From contig WPIO01000004.1 of assembly GCA_009760855.2 (NCBI GenBank), positions 3,476,501 to 3,540,500 on the forward strand: 64,000 bases of DNA, written 5' to 3'. The stretch's first letter is position 1. Each line of letters opens with the position of its first letter. The translations under genes were made by a program, and so were the position numbers. Source of the stretch: Cristatella mucedo (lineage: Eukaryota > Bryozoa > Phylactolaemata > Cristatellidae). The notes beneath the pieces were generated by a model. It had not been told where the DNA came from. It was given only the letters and a program-made list of their open reading frames with translations, and made no database searches. Below, one piece after another: positions 44,595 through 55,207 of this stretch.

Positions 44595-45783
44595 GCGCGT
44601 TTAATTTCTTATTAAAATGTTTTCAAGTCAGGAGCTGTCATTACGCAATACAGAAGTGAGTTCCAGGCTTTAGGAGCAGACAAAGTAAGGGCACGGCCTC
44701 CAAAGTATTTGATGCTTGTAACACATAGAAGTAATTGATTAGATTCCAAAAACCAAGTAGTATGATGCTCAGCCTTTTGGGGCAGTAGATTTTATAGGTA
44801 GGCTGCAGCCAAAGAATAAAGGAACCTAAAAGTGAGTGACAAAACCTTGAATTCAATGCATTGCTTAACTGTCAGCCACTGCAGGATGACAAAAAGTGGT
44901 GAGATGGGGAAACTTTGATGCTCACGACGGACAAGCCTAGCTCCAGGGTTTTGCACCAGCAATAAGCGCTTGGTTGAGTTCTTTGAGAGCACTATATCAA
45001 AGGCATTATCATAAGTAGATGCAGGACCGTAGACCAGCAAGCTATGAGTTGCAGAAGTCAAGAAGGGGAGTGAGAATAGCATGGAGCAATTTATGCGTGG
45101 TATTTCTGTCTAAACAAGCCCAAATTGTAGCAATTTTATGTAGCTGGAAGTAGACAGACCTGACTGTAAAGCTGATGTGATCGTCTCAGGGAAGGTAACT
45201 TTAGAACATGACACCTAGATTTCGTACTGATTCAACGGCAGATGTGCTGGCAGAGCCGATTTTGAGAGTTAGCCTTTCCAATATCTGAATTGCACTTGGT
45301 TTGTCTATAACTAGTAAATTTTTTATCATCACCAACTTTAGGAAAGTTTGCCACTGTCCGTGTGCGGATTTCATCAATACATGTAGCAAGGGAGCTGAGA
45401 GAATTCGAGGTGTTGGAGGGCTGGGAGGGATGAAAGCAAAGTGACAGCTGAGCATCAGCTGCATAAAAGTAGAAACCAGGATTGTGCATGGCAGTCACAT
45501 CAACGAGAGGGAGAGTATAAAGCGTAAGAGGAGCCGGACCTAGCATGGAGCCCTGAGGTACCCCATATTTCAGCGGTTCTTCGGATGATCTATGTCCATT
45601 TACATCGACACTCTGAAGTCTGCCACTGAGATAGGACCTGAACCATTGAAATGCGTAGACAGTTATGCCCACGGGAGATGAGAAGTGCTCAAGAAGGACT
45701 TGGTGATCGATAGTATCACAAGCAGCCAAAAGATTGAGCGAATCAAGCTGAGCGACTCTACCACAGTCTGAATTCCTAAGCTA
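44595..45783 (-). mobile_element. 3' half of a LINE-B copy split by LINE-A
   Basis: The minus strand reads AACDTIDHQVLLEHFSSPVG, YGVPQGSMLGPAPLTLYTLP, FYFYAADAQLSLCFHPS and the C-terminal regions. Upstream of 45783 a 3.5-kb LINE-A copy intervenes, and LINE-B coding sequence resumes at 49258 on the same strand. The active-site Tyr-Ala-Asp-Asp motif is changed. A short plus-strand tail-like scrap lies inside at 44965-45013. Confidence 0.75.
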
Positions 45784-45784
45784 T

Positions 45785-48700
45785 TTAATGTAATTTAATA
45801 TAATTTATCTCCGTCTGTAACTCCACAAAGTCATAAAGATTATGTGGGTGTTACGCAGCAAAGTTTTGCTTAGCCCACTCACAGCCTAAGCGGCTTTCGG
45901 TACGCAATCGGTAGCCAACAGACTTCGCCTCACGCAACAAAAAATAATAATAATAATGCATAAGATAAAGCGCCCTCAGAGAACTTAATCTCTTTCTAGG
46001 CGCTTTAAATTTGCTGCAAAGAGAAAGTGGGAAGCATAGCAGAGTCGGAAGAGCAGTTTAGGTAGTGAGTAGCATCGAAGTAGCAGCTCAGGACCGCTGA
46101 AAAGGATGAGCCATAGTCGGCAGGAGGAGAGTAGTTGTCGCTTCGTAAGAATTGTGGAAGCGAGTTCCACAGTCTAGGACCTGCAGAGCTAAAGCTTCTG
46201 TCGCCAACGGTCTTTAAGCGGAGGAATGGGACAGCTAATTTATTGTCCACACAGGACCTGAGGGCACAAACAGGCTGAAACTGATGCAGCAGTTCAGCTA
46301 GGTACGAAGGAGCCAAGCCGTGGTGGGCCTTGTGGGTCAGCGTAAGAACTTTGCTCTGAATCCGTTGCTCAACCGGCATCCATCCAAGCTCTTTTAGCAA
46401 AGGAGACACGTGGTCAAACCGCTGGGACTTGAAGACTAGCCTTGCAGCCATATTCATAGTCCGCTGCAGTGGCCTAATAGCTTTCTTTGGCAGCCCAGCC
46501 CAAAGGGAATTCCAATAAGCAAGCCGAGACAGAACTAAGAAGCTAGTTAAAATTTTTTTACAAGCAACTGTGGGAGACAGCTCCTAATCTTAAACAGGGA
46601 TCGGACATGATGGCTAGCTGCAGAAGCAGTCTTCTGAATCAAGCTTTTAAAATTGAGGCTTCTGTCGATAATGACACCTAAATTTCGAGCACGTGGTGAT
46701 GGTCGCACAATAGAATCACCTATTAGAAGAGTAAAGTCTTTTAATCCAGCCACACGCTTAGGGTGTCCTATGAGCAGCAGTTTGGTTTTATGATCATTTC
46801 ATTACAGGAAGTTTTCCGACGTCCAGGATCGAATATCGGCAAGGCAAGCATTCAGTTTTTCAGTTGCCGCAGCAGATCCGACAGTTTGAATGACAAATAC
46901 AACTGAGTATCGTCTGCATAGAAGTGATATCCTATTCTATGGGCCTTAATCACTTTTCCCAGAGGTTGTGTATAAATGGAGAACAGCAATCGACCGAGTA
47001 TCGACCCTTGAGGGACTCAACAGGTGACCCTTCTTGCATGTGAGACCTGACCCCCACACGACACGGATTGATCACGATCAGACACGTACGATTTAAATCA
47101 CGCCATTGCTTCGTCTGCCAGACCGATCGTTGTTCTCAATCGTTCAAGCAGAACCTTGCGATCAATGGTGTCGAAGGCAGCAGACAGATCTTGCAGAGCT
47201 AGGGCAGTGACATTCCCATCGTCGTTGCCACATAGAATGTCATTGTTAACACGGAGGAGAGCAGTTTCAGTGGAGTGCTGCCTCTTGAACCCTGATTGAA
47301 ATGTGTCTGACATTTCACTCTTTCAATATGTTTAACCAGCTGCTTAGCAGCAATTTTTTCAAGAATCATTTATTAGAAAGGAAGATAGTTTGCTTGGACT
47401 TCTGTGTTTAATCCAGGCTTTTTAAGAATGTGTCTAACGATTGCCGATTTGAAGGACTTGGGGACGACACCTTTTCCCAAGGAAGCATTAAAAATCTTGG
47501 TTATGGCAGAGCTGAGTTGGTCTTCTAGTGAAGACCACAGTGATGAGGGTATGGGGTCTTCAGGAGACGAGCTCTTTTTGCTAGACCTTATTAGGGTAGC
47601 TATATCGCATGCGGAAACATCAGAGAACCTTGTAAGGAAGGTCACAGGTTGTGGAACTGTAATTGCTTTAGTCGGAGGGGCTTAATGGAGGCGCGAATGT
47701 GCACAACTTTTTTAGTAAAGAATGCTGAAAATGTTTCGGCTGAGCCCTTGACATCTGGGTAGTCAGACCTCACAGCATTGGCCAGTAAATGGTTTACTGT
47801 CTTATAAATCTGTTTAGTATCCGACTGGCAAGAATTCAGCTTTCGGATGAAAAAAAGCCCAGGCTTTTTTAAGCTTTCCGGTGTAAACTCGGAGGAAGTT
47901 TTTGAAAATGACTAGATCTGCATCAGACCCCGATTTCTTGAAACGACGTTCAAGCCTGCGCTTAACCCGGCGCATCTTTAGGAGTTTCTTTGTAAATTGA
48001 AAAGAATCTCCACGACTTTGAGCACGGATAGAATGAACGGGAGCATGCTAGTCAAAAGCACTCCCGAGTGTCATGTTTATTGCATCAGTGAGGATATCGA
48101 GGCTGCCGGTCGAGTCTGAATGCAGATCAAGAAGACCTGCATCACAAACAGATTTCAAAACCATGTAAATGTCAATGCTTTGTAAGTTACGTCGTTTCAC
48201 AAGTTTGACATAACCCTGTACGTACAAGGGAGCAGGAACAGTAAACGAGACCGAACAATGATGTGAGAGGGTCAGTGGGCACACCACAAGGTCCGTGGGG
48301 AGGACATCCTTAGTGATCACGAGATCCAGAATGTGGTCACCGACGTAGGTGGTATGATTAACGTGTTGGACCAAACCAAAATTTTCCAGACAGTCAAGAA
48401 ATGAGCAGACCTGGCTGTTAATAGGGTTGTCAACATGGATATTGAAGTCTCCTACAATCAGTAACGGCCTGTCACACACAGATGTTTTAGGGGGAACTCT
48501 GAAAACTCATCTATAAACAAGTTTAGACTGCCAGGAGGCCGGTATATCACAACAGTGAGAGGCATTGTCTTTGATGAAGACCTGATTGCAACCGATTCAA
48601 ACGATGGCCAATGCGAAAAGCTGGACATGGCATAGCCAAACGATTCTCGAACAACAATTGCAACCCCGCCACTGACTATGTCAGAACGCATGGACTTATA

Positions 48701-49257
48701 GAATGAGAATCCGGGTGGAGTGGTCTCAGAAATTCAGCTACTGGAACAAGGCGTCATCCAGGTTTTGGTAAGCAGAAATGCATCTAGCTTCTCCAGGACC
48801 ACTGGTCGCGAATAAGTAATCCCTTGGTTTTTAGCGAGTGGACATTTAGTAGGCGGAATTTAGGAGGCTGTCCAACAACTGGGCGACGGCGATAAAGTGG
48901 CTTGTATTCTCCTCCGATTTCGTCCCGCCCGGCGGACGTGGGCCCTTCGAATTTGAATTAGACCTTAGTAACGGCCGTTGGACGACGTTTCATAACGTGC
49001 TGGGCTAAGGCGGGTGGGCCACTACAGCAACAAGTACTATTCAGCGCTTTAAACTTACGGGTCGTAGGTTTGATAGCCGAGCTGTTTATAGGGCGAGCGC
49101 AGGATGCAGGAAGGTTCGCACTGACAAGCCGAAGAAGGCCCGCCGGTTGGTATCGACTAATGGCGACATCGCACCTTGTGCTAAGCAGGTCCTGTTTTGT
49201 GTAGCATATCCGAGGACAGCTCATAAATAGTCACAGCGAAGATAGCAGCGAAATACC
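45785..49257 (-). mobile_element. Near full-length LINE-A with endonuclease and RT
   Basis: The most complete LINE-A. From its 5' side (right): an N-terminal region at about 48960-49224; the endonuclease start (a LNVHSLKTKGLLIRDQ-like stretch, about 48810-48860); VVIYRPPGS and LLIVGDFNIHVDNP (48430-48560); LDLVITKD. The linker follows, then the RT: SSPEDPIPSSLW, FKSAIVRHILKKPG, TFQSGFKRQHSTETALLRV and [20 protein letters not shown]. The C-terminal KVLTLTHKAHHGLAPSYLAE region ends the protein. The GDFN and SDH-type endonuclease features and the RT type place it in CR1/L2-like LINEs. Several frameshifts (for example near 48480, 47300 and 46800) make it inactive. The 3' end is at 'ttatctccgtctgtaactcc'. 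It carries a small LINE-B tail insertion and itself interrupts a LINE-B copy. Confidence 0.85.
45945..46022 (-). mobile_element. About 75-nt LINE-B tail inserted in LINE-A
   Basis: On the minus strand 'tttgcagcaaatttaaagcg' to (ATT)n interrupts LINE-A between 'ctttctctttg' and 'ttgttgcgtgag'. The shared TTTG at the junction suggests priming at microhomology. Confidence 0.75.
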
Positions 49258-50165
49258 CGAAGGTATTACGGAGAAATCAAATAAAGGTCCACATCATGCT
49301 AGGAGTCGCCTGAGGCCGTTCTCGAGCGCTGGGAGGAAAGTAGTTCGTCATACACTCGAAGCAATGCCAACACTGTGGAGTGATTAGCTCTAAAACAGAC
49401 TTGAACTTATTCACAAGGTTAGAAGTTTCAAGATATGATTTCAGCTGGTCTGCCACAACTTGTTCCCGTGTGTTTGGTAGGAACGGTAGAAGGGAGACTG
49501 GGCAGAAGGCACTCAAGTTCTCTTGGTCTGGTGTTGCTTCCTTGAATACTGGCCTGACAAAAGCCTTTTCGAAAGTTGCTGGGACGTGACCTGAGGCTAA
49601 TGACGTGTATGAGGTTAGTTGTGCATGGCAGCAGCAGATCAATGCATCGTAGAAGCAGGGTCATAGCAATAGCTTTCAGAGGACTAATTGCCTTCTTTGA
49701 TTGGGACGAACTTCAGGACGAGGTCACTAGTGACCTGCTTGAATTGAGGCACTTCATGGAACCGAGGGGCAGGTTTCAGATGGGTGCTGCCATCTTAGGG
49801 ATGGACTCCCTAATCTTGTCTATATTGGGGCCAAAAAAGCGAGAGAAGTGATCAGTTAGATCCTCACAGCGCTCACTATGTAAGGAGTTCACATGGGTGC
49901 GGTTAAGGATATGGTTGATCGTCGACTTCAGCATTTTTATATCGCACATCTGTCTTTCAACCATTTTTTTCTACGGAGCTAGACTTGGCCTTTTCCAGGA
50001 TTGATTGGTACGACTTACAGTAGTCCTCGTATGATTGACGATGAACAGTCAGTCCTGATCTCCAGTATGTTTTTCAAGCTTTCGCTTAGTAGATCAAGCT
50101 AGTTTAATGTCTGGGGTTAACCAAAGGCCGTCTGGGCAAGGGTACACGGTACTCTTAGGAGGAAG
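49258..50165 (-). mobile_element. 5' half of the LINE-B copy split by LINE-A
   Basis: The minus strand encodes KMLKSTINHILNRTHVNSL, DHFSRFFGPNIDKIRESIPK, then GHVPATFEKAFVRPVFKEAT, VSLLPFLPNTREQVVADQL and the start of the next RT block. The same segments precede the RT in the copy at 13.8-14.6 kb. It ends abruptly where LINE-A begins. Frameshifted. Confidence 0.7.
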
Positions 50166-50440
50166 AAGGCACACATTGTAGATTGAATGAGATCTGCATG
50201 TCGTTAGATTAGCAGAATTTTTAATGATTGGTGACGATAAAGTGCAGTTCTATGTCAACCTTTGGTCGAGTGTGTGACCCTTGATGTGATTAGAGCCATG
50301 CACATGAGCCACAAGACACTATGAGTCAGTCAGTACGCAAAATTCGGTGCTGAAGGCGTAAGATAAGCTATCAAAATGAACGTTTAAATCACGCGTAATG
50401 AGGAAAGATCAATTTCTTGAACCCATAATAAAGGTTTTGG

Positions 50441-50602
50441 CCCACTAGGTAAGGCGGTTGCTATTTAGGACCTCGGTCCCGAGGTCGAGGGTTCGAATGC
50501 TGCCATGAACGATCCTTTATTGTCATTGCAAGTGGTGGTGATAGCCTTGAAGGCTAATCTGTCGCTACGCAAAAGAAGCTGCTTAATAAGCTATAGTATT
50601 TT
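50441..50602 (+). mobile_element. SINE-1 copy
   Basis: 'cccactaggtaaggcggttg', box B GGGTTCGAATGC, 'ttgcaagtggtggtgatagc', 'gaagctgcttaataagctat'. The first 15 or so bases are missing. Confidence 0.8.
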
Positions 50603-50960
50603 TTCCGCCTTTTTGGGTCGGCAACTGCTACAATACTCAGTGGCTCGCCTGGTCTACAGCTGCCACATCGTGACATCTGTTTCGAAGCTTCATTGTCACC
50701 ATATCAAGCATTGAATCGACTTCAAGATACCTGACGTGCAGGCCACCGCTCTCACTTGCACCAGCCTAATATTCTTTCTCCTTGCTCCTCCAGGGTAAAC
50801 TCATCCCACCAGCTCCCTGGCTTCCGTTCGTCTGGCCGTTTCTCGAACTAAATTGGGTATTTGGTTCATTATGTGGGCCTTCAGTTCATATGCATCGAAA
50901 GTTAAAAGCGGCTATGGTCGCTACCTACAATGACCTTGCATCTTTTAAATCTCAGCTGAA
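50603..50960 (+). mobile_element. Old LINE C-terminal fragment
   Basis: 'tggctcgcctggtctacagc', 'aagcattgaatcgacttcaa' and 'cttcagttcatatgcatcga' follow the order of LINE-B C-terminal codons. Confidence 0.45.
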
Positions 50961-51075
50961 GTTGTATCTCCATCTGCAATTCCACAAAGACTATTCGGAT
51001 GTTACACAGAAGAGTTTTGTATAGCCCACTCACAGCCTAAGCGGCTTTCGGTACGCATTCGGTAGGAAACAGACT
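50961..51075 (-). mobile_element. LINE-A tail fragment
   Basis: Reverse of the LINE-A 3' end: 'gtatctccatctgcaattcc', 'cccactcacagcctaagcgg', 'acgcattcggtag'. Confidence 0.75.
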
Positions 51076-51349
51076 CGATCTATACAGGTAAGATTCTCCT
51101 CCGTCTGAGTGCACTTGTCTCTTTTTTGTACCTATGTGCTTTACACATGAAAATTACTTGGGAATGATTGACTGCATGCTGCAGGAGTTCTTACTAACCA
51201 GTGATATCCAGGGTCTTCCTGTTTTAATCAGTACGCAAACCTAAGCATGATACTTGCTCGCTTTTTTGCATGCTTGATGGCGTGCAAGTTACTAACCCTT
51301 GGCGACAGATTTCTTTGCAACGAGTTGCTTCTGTAGAGAAGTAGCTATC

Positions 51350-51543
51350 TGTGGAAGAACACGACACTTGCAGCCTGCGAGCACTGGGAGTGAGAGAGCC
51401 GTCGACGCCGGCAGCCGTCTAGTGTGTGTAGACTGGGCTTGGCTGGCGTTTCGTGGAATAAAGGTTTTGGTGTTGGAGCCAGCAGACTTGTTGCTCGGTC
51501 GCGCTACCCAGCCTGACGACAGGTCGTGTGGAGGGCTGTCACA
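51350..51543 (+). repeat. 5' LTR (194 bp)
   Basis: TGTGGAAGAACACGACACTT to GGAGGGCTGTCACA. It contains AATAAA at 51457-51462, a likely poly(A) signal. It matches the 3' LTR except for five substitutions and a GTGT indel. Confidence 0.95.
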
Positions 51544-51545
51544 TT

Positions 51546-51563
51546 TGGTGGCAGCGTTGGGAT
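51546..51563 (+). promoter_or_regulatory. Primer-binding site, tRNA-Leu type
   Basis: TGGTGGCAGCGTTGGGAT starts 2 bp after the LTR. It is complementary, with about one mismatch, to the common 3' end of animal tRNA-Leu (ATCCCACCGCTGCCACCA). Confidence 0.7.
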
Positions 51564-51616
51564 CTAGGACGGTCTCTCCACCGGGATCTAAGTGAGTAGA
51601 AGCTTGCAAGCTGTGC

Positions 51617-52699
51617 ATGCCAACGCGCTCGGGTTTGAAATACCAGGGAATGGCAAGTGCTGATGCGACCGAGGAAGCGTCGCGGGGCACCATCGAAGGC
51701 ATGCTTCAGCTGATGCAAGCCGAGTGGAAGCAACAGGCGACAGTACGCGAGGAACGAGAGACGAAGGAGCGACGGGAACGCGAGGAACGAGAGACGAAGG
51801 AGCGACGGGAACGCGAGGAACGAGAGACGAAGGAGCGACGGGAACGTGAGGAACGAGAGACGAAGGAGCAACGGGAGGCGAAGGAGCGGCGGGAACGTGA
51901 GGAACGAGAGGCGAAGGAGCGGCGGGAACGCGAGGAACGAGAGACGAAGGAGCGACGGGAACGCGAGGAACGAGAGACGAAGGAGCAACGGGAGGCGAAG
52001 GAGCGGCGGGAACGCGAGGAACGAGAGACGAAGGAGCGACGGGAACGCGAGGAACGAGAGACGAAGGAGCAACGGGAGGCGAAGGAGCGGCGGGAACGCG
52101 AGGAACGAGAGGCGAAGGAGCAGCGAGAACGAGAGGAGCGGAAGGAGCAACGGGAGGCAAAGGAGCGGCGGGAACGAACACAGTGGCAAGAGATGATGAC
52201 GCAAATGTCAAGCAACACCAAACACAACGGAGTAACTCGGTCGGTACCTTCTGGACCCAACATGATGCCTGGCCTGACCCTCGTAAAGATGACCGAGCAG
52301 GACGACTCAGAGGCGTATTTGCTTACTTTCGAGCGGCTCATGCGGGCCCACGGAGTTGCAGAGGAGCACTGGCCTGCTGCACTGGCCCCTTTCCTGGTCG
52401 GCGAGGCCCAGCAGGCTTACCATGCACTGCCGGATGAGGACTGTGGGACCTACGAGGTGGTTAAACAGGCGATATTAAGGAGGTGTAACATTACACCAGA
52501 AACCTTTCGGAGGAGGTTTCGGGAGTCGAGGAAGGACAGGAACGAATCCTTCTATGAGTTTGCAGCCAGGGTCACAGATTATTGTGATAGGTGGTGCCGG
52601 GATTGCAGAACGGTGGATGATGTAAAGGATGCCATTATTTTGGAGCAGTTGATTTCAACACTACCGACCGATGTACAAATCTCGGTGCGGGAACGATGA
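51617..52699 (+). pseudogene. gag: gag (N-terminal and capsid part), ends at a premature TGA
   Basis: Opens MPTRSGLKYQG. Residues about 44-187 are a tandem hendecad array (REEREAKERR and variants), predicted to be a long charged helix. Residues about 205-360 form the capsid-like region: DDSEAYLLTFERLM, EEHWPAALAPFLVGEAQQAY, YEVVKQAILRR, then RRFRESRKDRNESFYEFAAR and IILEQLISTLPTDVQISVRE. The second half of this block resembles the vertebrate SCAN domain, which is known to derive from Gmr1-type gag. The TGA at 52697-52699 interrupts the same reading frame. That frame continues at 52700 with residues that extend the SCAN-like pattern (EASHLADDYVEA), so the stop is a mutation and not the natural gag end. 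Confidence 0.85.
51746..52177 (+). repeat. 33-bp tandem repeat in gag
   Basis: The unit 'cgcgaggaacgagagacgaa' + 'ggagcgacgggaa' encodes 11 residues. Some units carry a shortened or variant 'caacgggaggcgaaggag' step. Array length stays in frame, so the coil was selected or at least tolerated as protein. Confidence 0.95.
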
Positions 52700-53959
52700 C
52701 CCAAATCGAGTACGGAGGCTTCGCACCTTGCCGACGACTATGTGGAGGCTCGGGGACCACGTGAAGTAGGCGGCGCAAGCAATGAAGCGGGAGACCAGAG
52801 CGGCCACAAGGCTGCACGGATCACGTCGGCTAGGGTGAGTACCATGCACCAGGGAACTTACTCCCTGCCAGACAGAAAGTTCTCTGAGGCAAAGTGCTTT
52901 AACTGCGGGTTACGGGGGCATTTTTCGCGCACGTGCCCCGGCAAAGCATACTTCTGTGGTAACGGCATGCTGCCAGGAACGAGGAGGCATGGAATAGTGG
53001 AAGGCCAATTCGTGCGTGGCATCGTGCTCGATACGGGCTGCACGAGGACGATGGTTCGCAGTGGCCTGGTACCACCGGGGAACCTGATCAGGGATGCTAC
53101 GATTACCATCCGATGTGCTCACGGAGTCACCTCAGTGTACCCCTTAGCACGGGTGTGCATGGAGGTGAGTGGAATAACCATCCAGACGGTGGCAGCAGTA
53201 GCGTGGAACCTACCCGATGATGTGCTGCTCGGTACGGACATACCACAGTTTCAACTTCTGCTGGGGATGGCGTTACCGATTGGCCATAACCGGGAAGAGA
53301 TCAAGGAAAACTACTTGGTCACGACCCGAGCCCAAGCCAAGAAGCCTGCCAGGCTTGTGGAGCAGGAGGGGACCCAGCCACCCCAGTCAGGAGCTGAGTC
53401 AACACCAGGAGAGGAGGGTTTTGACACCGAGCTACCTCTTGGGGCCCAATTCGAGGAGGACCTTTTTCAGAGCGGGCGCAAACGAAGGCGACTCATCCGC
53501 CGGGAGAGACGGGAATGCAGGCGAAACCACCAGACAGAGTTGGAGACCCGACCGGCCGGACAGACAGCCGAGCCCGTTGTTGGGCTTAGCCAGGAGCAGT
53601 TAATCAAACTCCAGGAGTCGGACCCTATGCTAGACCGGGTGCAAAGGCTGGTCAGGAATAGCCAGGGACCGAACACTCATGGCTACGTGATTGATGGGGG
53701 TCTGATCTATTGGAGATGGACCCCCCGGAGGGCCGGCCCAGAGCCCATAAACCAGCTGATTCTGGCACAACCCTGTCGGAGCAGAGTGATGAGTCTTGCA
53801 CACTCACTTCCACTGGCGGGACACCTGGGGAAGAAAAAAACGACGGACAGAATTCTGAGATTTGTTTGGCCGGCCGTACGACGGGACGTCGAACGGTACT
53901 GCCGGAGCTGCCTGCCTTGCCAAAGGTGTGATAGGCGTGTTCCAAAACCGGCCCGTTAA
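52700..53959 (+). pseudogene. pol: gag nucleocapsid, protease and integrase N-terminal domain
   Basis: Same frame as gag. A CX2CX4HX4C zinc knuckle (CFNCGLRGHFSRTC) is encoded at 52895-52936. A second, degenerate Cys pair follows. The aspartic protease active site reads VLDTGCTRTMV (53030-53038 for Asp-Thr-Gly), where Ser is more usual before Thr than Cys. A basic spacer follows. The integrase zinc-binding HHCC region then reads H-X6-H-X25-C-X2-C within AHSLPLAGHLGKKKT to YCRSCLPCQRC (about 53795-53930). The frame ends at TAA 53957-53959 because of a shift just before it. Gag and protease therefore share one frame in this element. Confidence 0.85.
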
Positions 53960-54559
53960 TTCCATTACCAATAATTGATGTGCCTTTCAGGCGCATCGGC
54001 ATGGACCTCATAGGCCCGATCACCAGGAGCCGATCGGGCAATGAGTACATCCTAGTGGTTTGTGATTACGCGACGAGGTATCCGGAAGCTGTGCCACTTC
54101 GAAAGATTAATGCGGCCAGTATAGCCAAGGAGCTGATGGAAATATTCTCTCGGGTAGGAGTACCCGAAGAGATCCTAACGGATCAAGGATCGAACTTCAC
54201 TGGGAAGTTGCTGAGGGAGCTATACAGACTGCTATATCAAAGCTCTCAGGACCAGTCCCTACCACCCCCAGACAGATGGCCTGGTTGAAAGGTTCAACCA
54301 GACGCTGAAGGCCATGCTGCGAAAGACCGAGGACCAAGAAGGGGGTGATTGGGACCGACTACTCCCGTACGTCTTGTTTGCCTACAGGGAGGTTCCCCAA
54401 GCATCGACGGGATTCTCGCCGTTCGAGCTGCTGTATGGCCGAGACGTTCGAGGCCCATTGGATGTACTTAAGGAGGCATGGGAAGGACCTAGACAGGCTG
54501 GGAAGAATGTCATCTCTTACGTCTTAGCCATTCGAGAGAGGATGGAAAATATGGCTTAA
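53960..54559 (+). pseudogene. pol: Integrase catalytic core (two frames)
   Basis: The first Asp lies in RIGMDLIGPI (near 53993-54022) and the second in EEILTDQGSNF (about 54165-54200). A shift near 54235 moves the rest into another frame, where YHPQTDGLVERFNQTLKAM supplies the third catalytic residue (Glu). The core continues with VLFAYREVPQASTGFSPFELLYG, here cut by TAA at 54557-54559. The D,D-35-E signature and the surrounding words are gypsy-type. Confidence 0.85.
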
Positions 54560-55207
54560 CTAGTCAGGGATAATCTTGAAGACGCAAGGAGGCGGCAGAA
54601 GACCTGGTATGATCGGAATGCAAAGAGCCGTACCTTTAAGCCCGGGGATCGTGTACTCGTGCTTCTGCCGACCAGTTCAGATAAACTGTGGGCTCAATGG
54701 CAGGGGCCCTACGAGATTACTGAGAGAATGGGGGAAGTCAACTATGCGGTGGACATGCACGACGCCCGGAAGCGTCGGCGGGAGTTCCACATCAACATGC
54801 TACGGGAGATCCATCAAGAGCAAGGGTCCGCGAACTGGACACAGGAAACCGAGGAGGAGATGGAGGAGCTACCAGCCTGGCCAAGGAGCGAAGGCCAAAA
54901 GTCCGGAGCCGGAGTTAACTCGGAGGAGCCCACAATGGGAGACCAGCTGACGAACGAGCAGGTCAAGGAGCTTCGTGCACTACTGCACACCTATAGTGGG
55001 GTGTTTAGCAGGCAGCCAGGGAGCACGAGCTTGGCCGAGCACAGCATCGACATCAGGGACGCGAGACCCGTACGGTCATCACCTTACCGAATTCCCCATG
55101 CGTTCAGGGAACAGGTGCAGCAAGAGATAAAGGAGATGGTTGATGAGGGGATTATTGAGCGGTCGAGCAGCGATTGGTGTTCACCCGTAGTGGTGGTGCC
55201 AAAAAAA
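54560..55207 (+). pseudogene. pol: Integrase C-terminus (GPY/F) and start of reverse transcriptase
   Basis: Continues the frame after the TAA: WYDRNAKSRTFKPGDRVLVL, then WAQWQGPYEITERMG, the GPY/F module found only in gypsy-type and retroviral integrases. A spacer with acidic residues follows, then the RT N-terminus: VFSRQPGSTSLAEHSIDI, SPYRIPHAFREQVQQEIKEM and SSDWCSPVVVVPKK. A shift in the A-run near 55202-55208 breaks the frame. This segment physically links integrase to a downstream RT and so proves the unusual order. Confidence 0.88.

Noticed and set aside
51539-52341. Long minus-strand frames (over 200 codons) across gag
   Set aside because: Shadows of the 33-bp tandem repeat in gag; they lack any domain and lie antisense to a clear gag.
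52697-52699. TGA between capsid and nucleocapsid as a programmed read-through signal
   Set aside because: It falls inside the SCAN-like capsid region and before the zinc knuckle, so a simple nonsense mutation is more likely.
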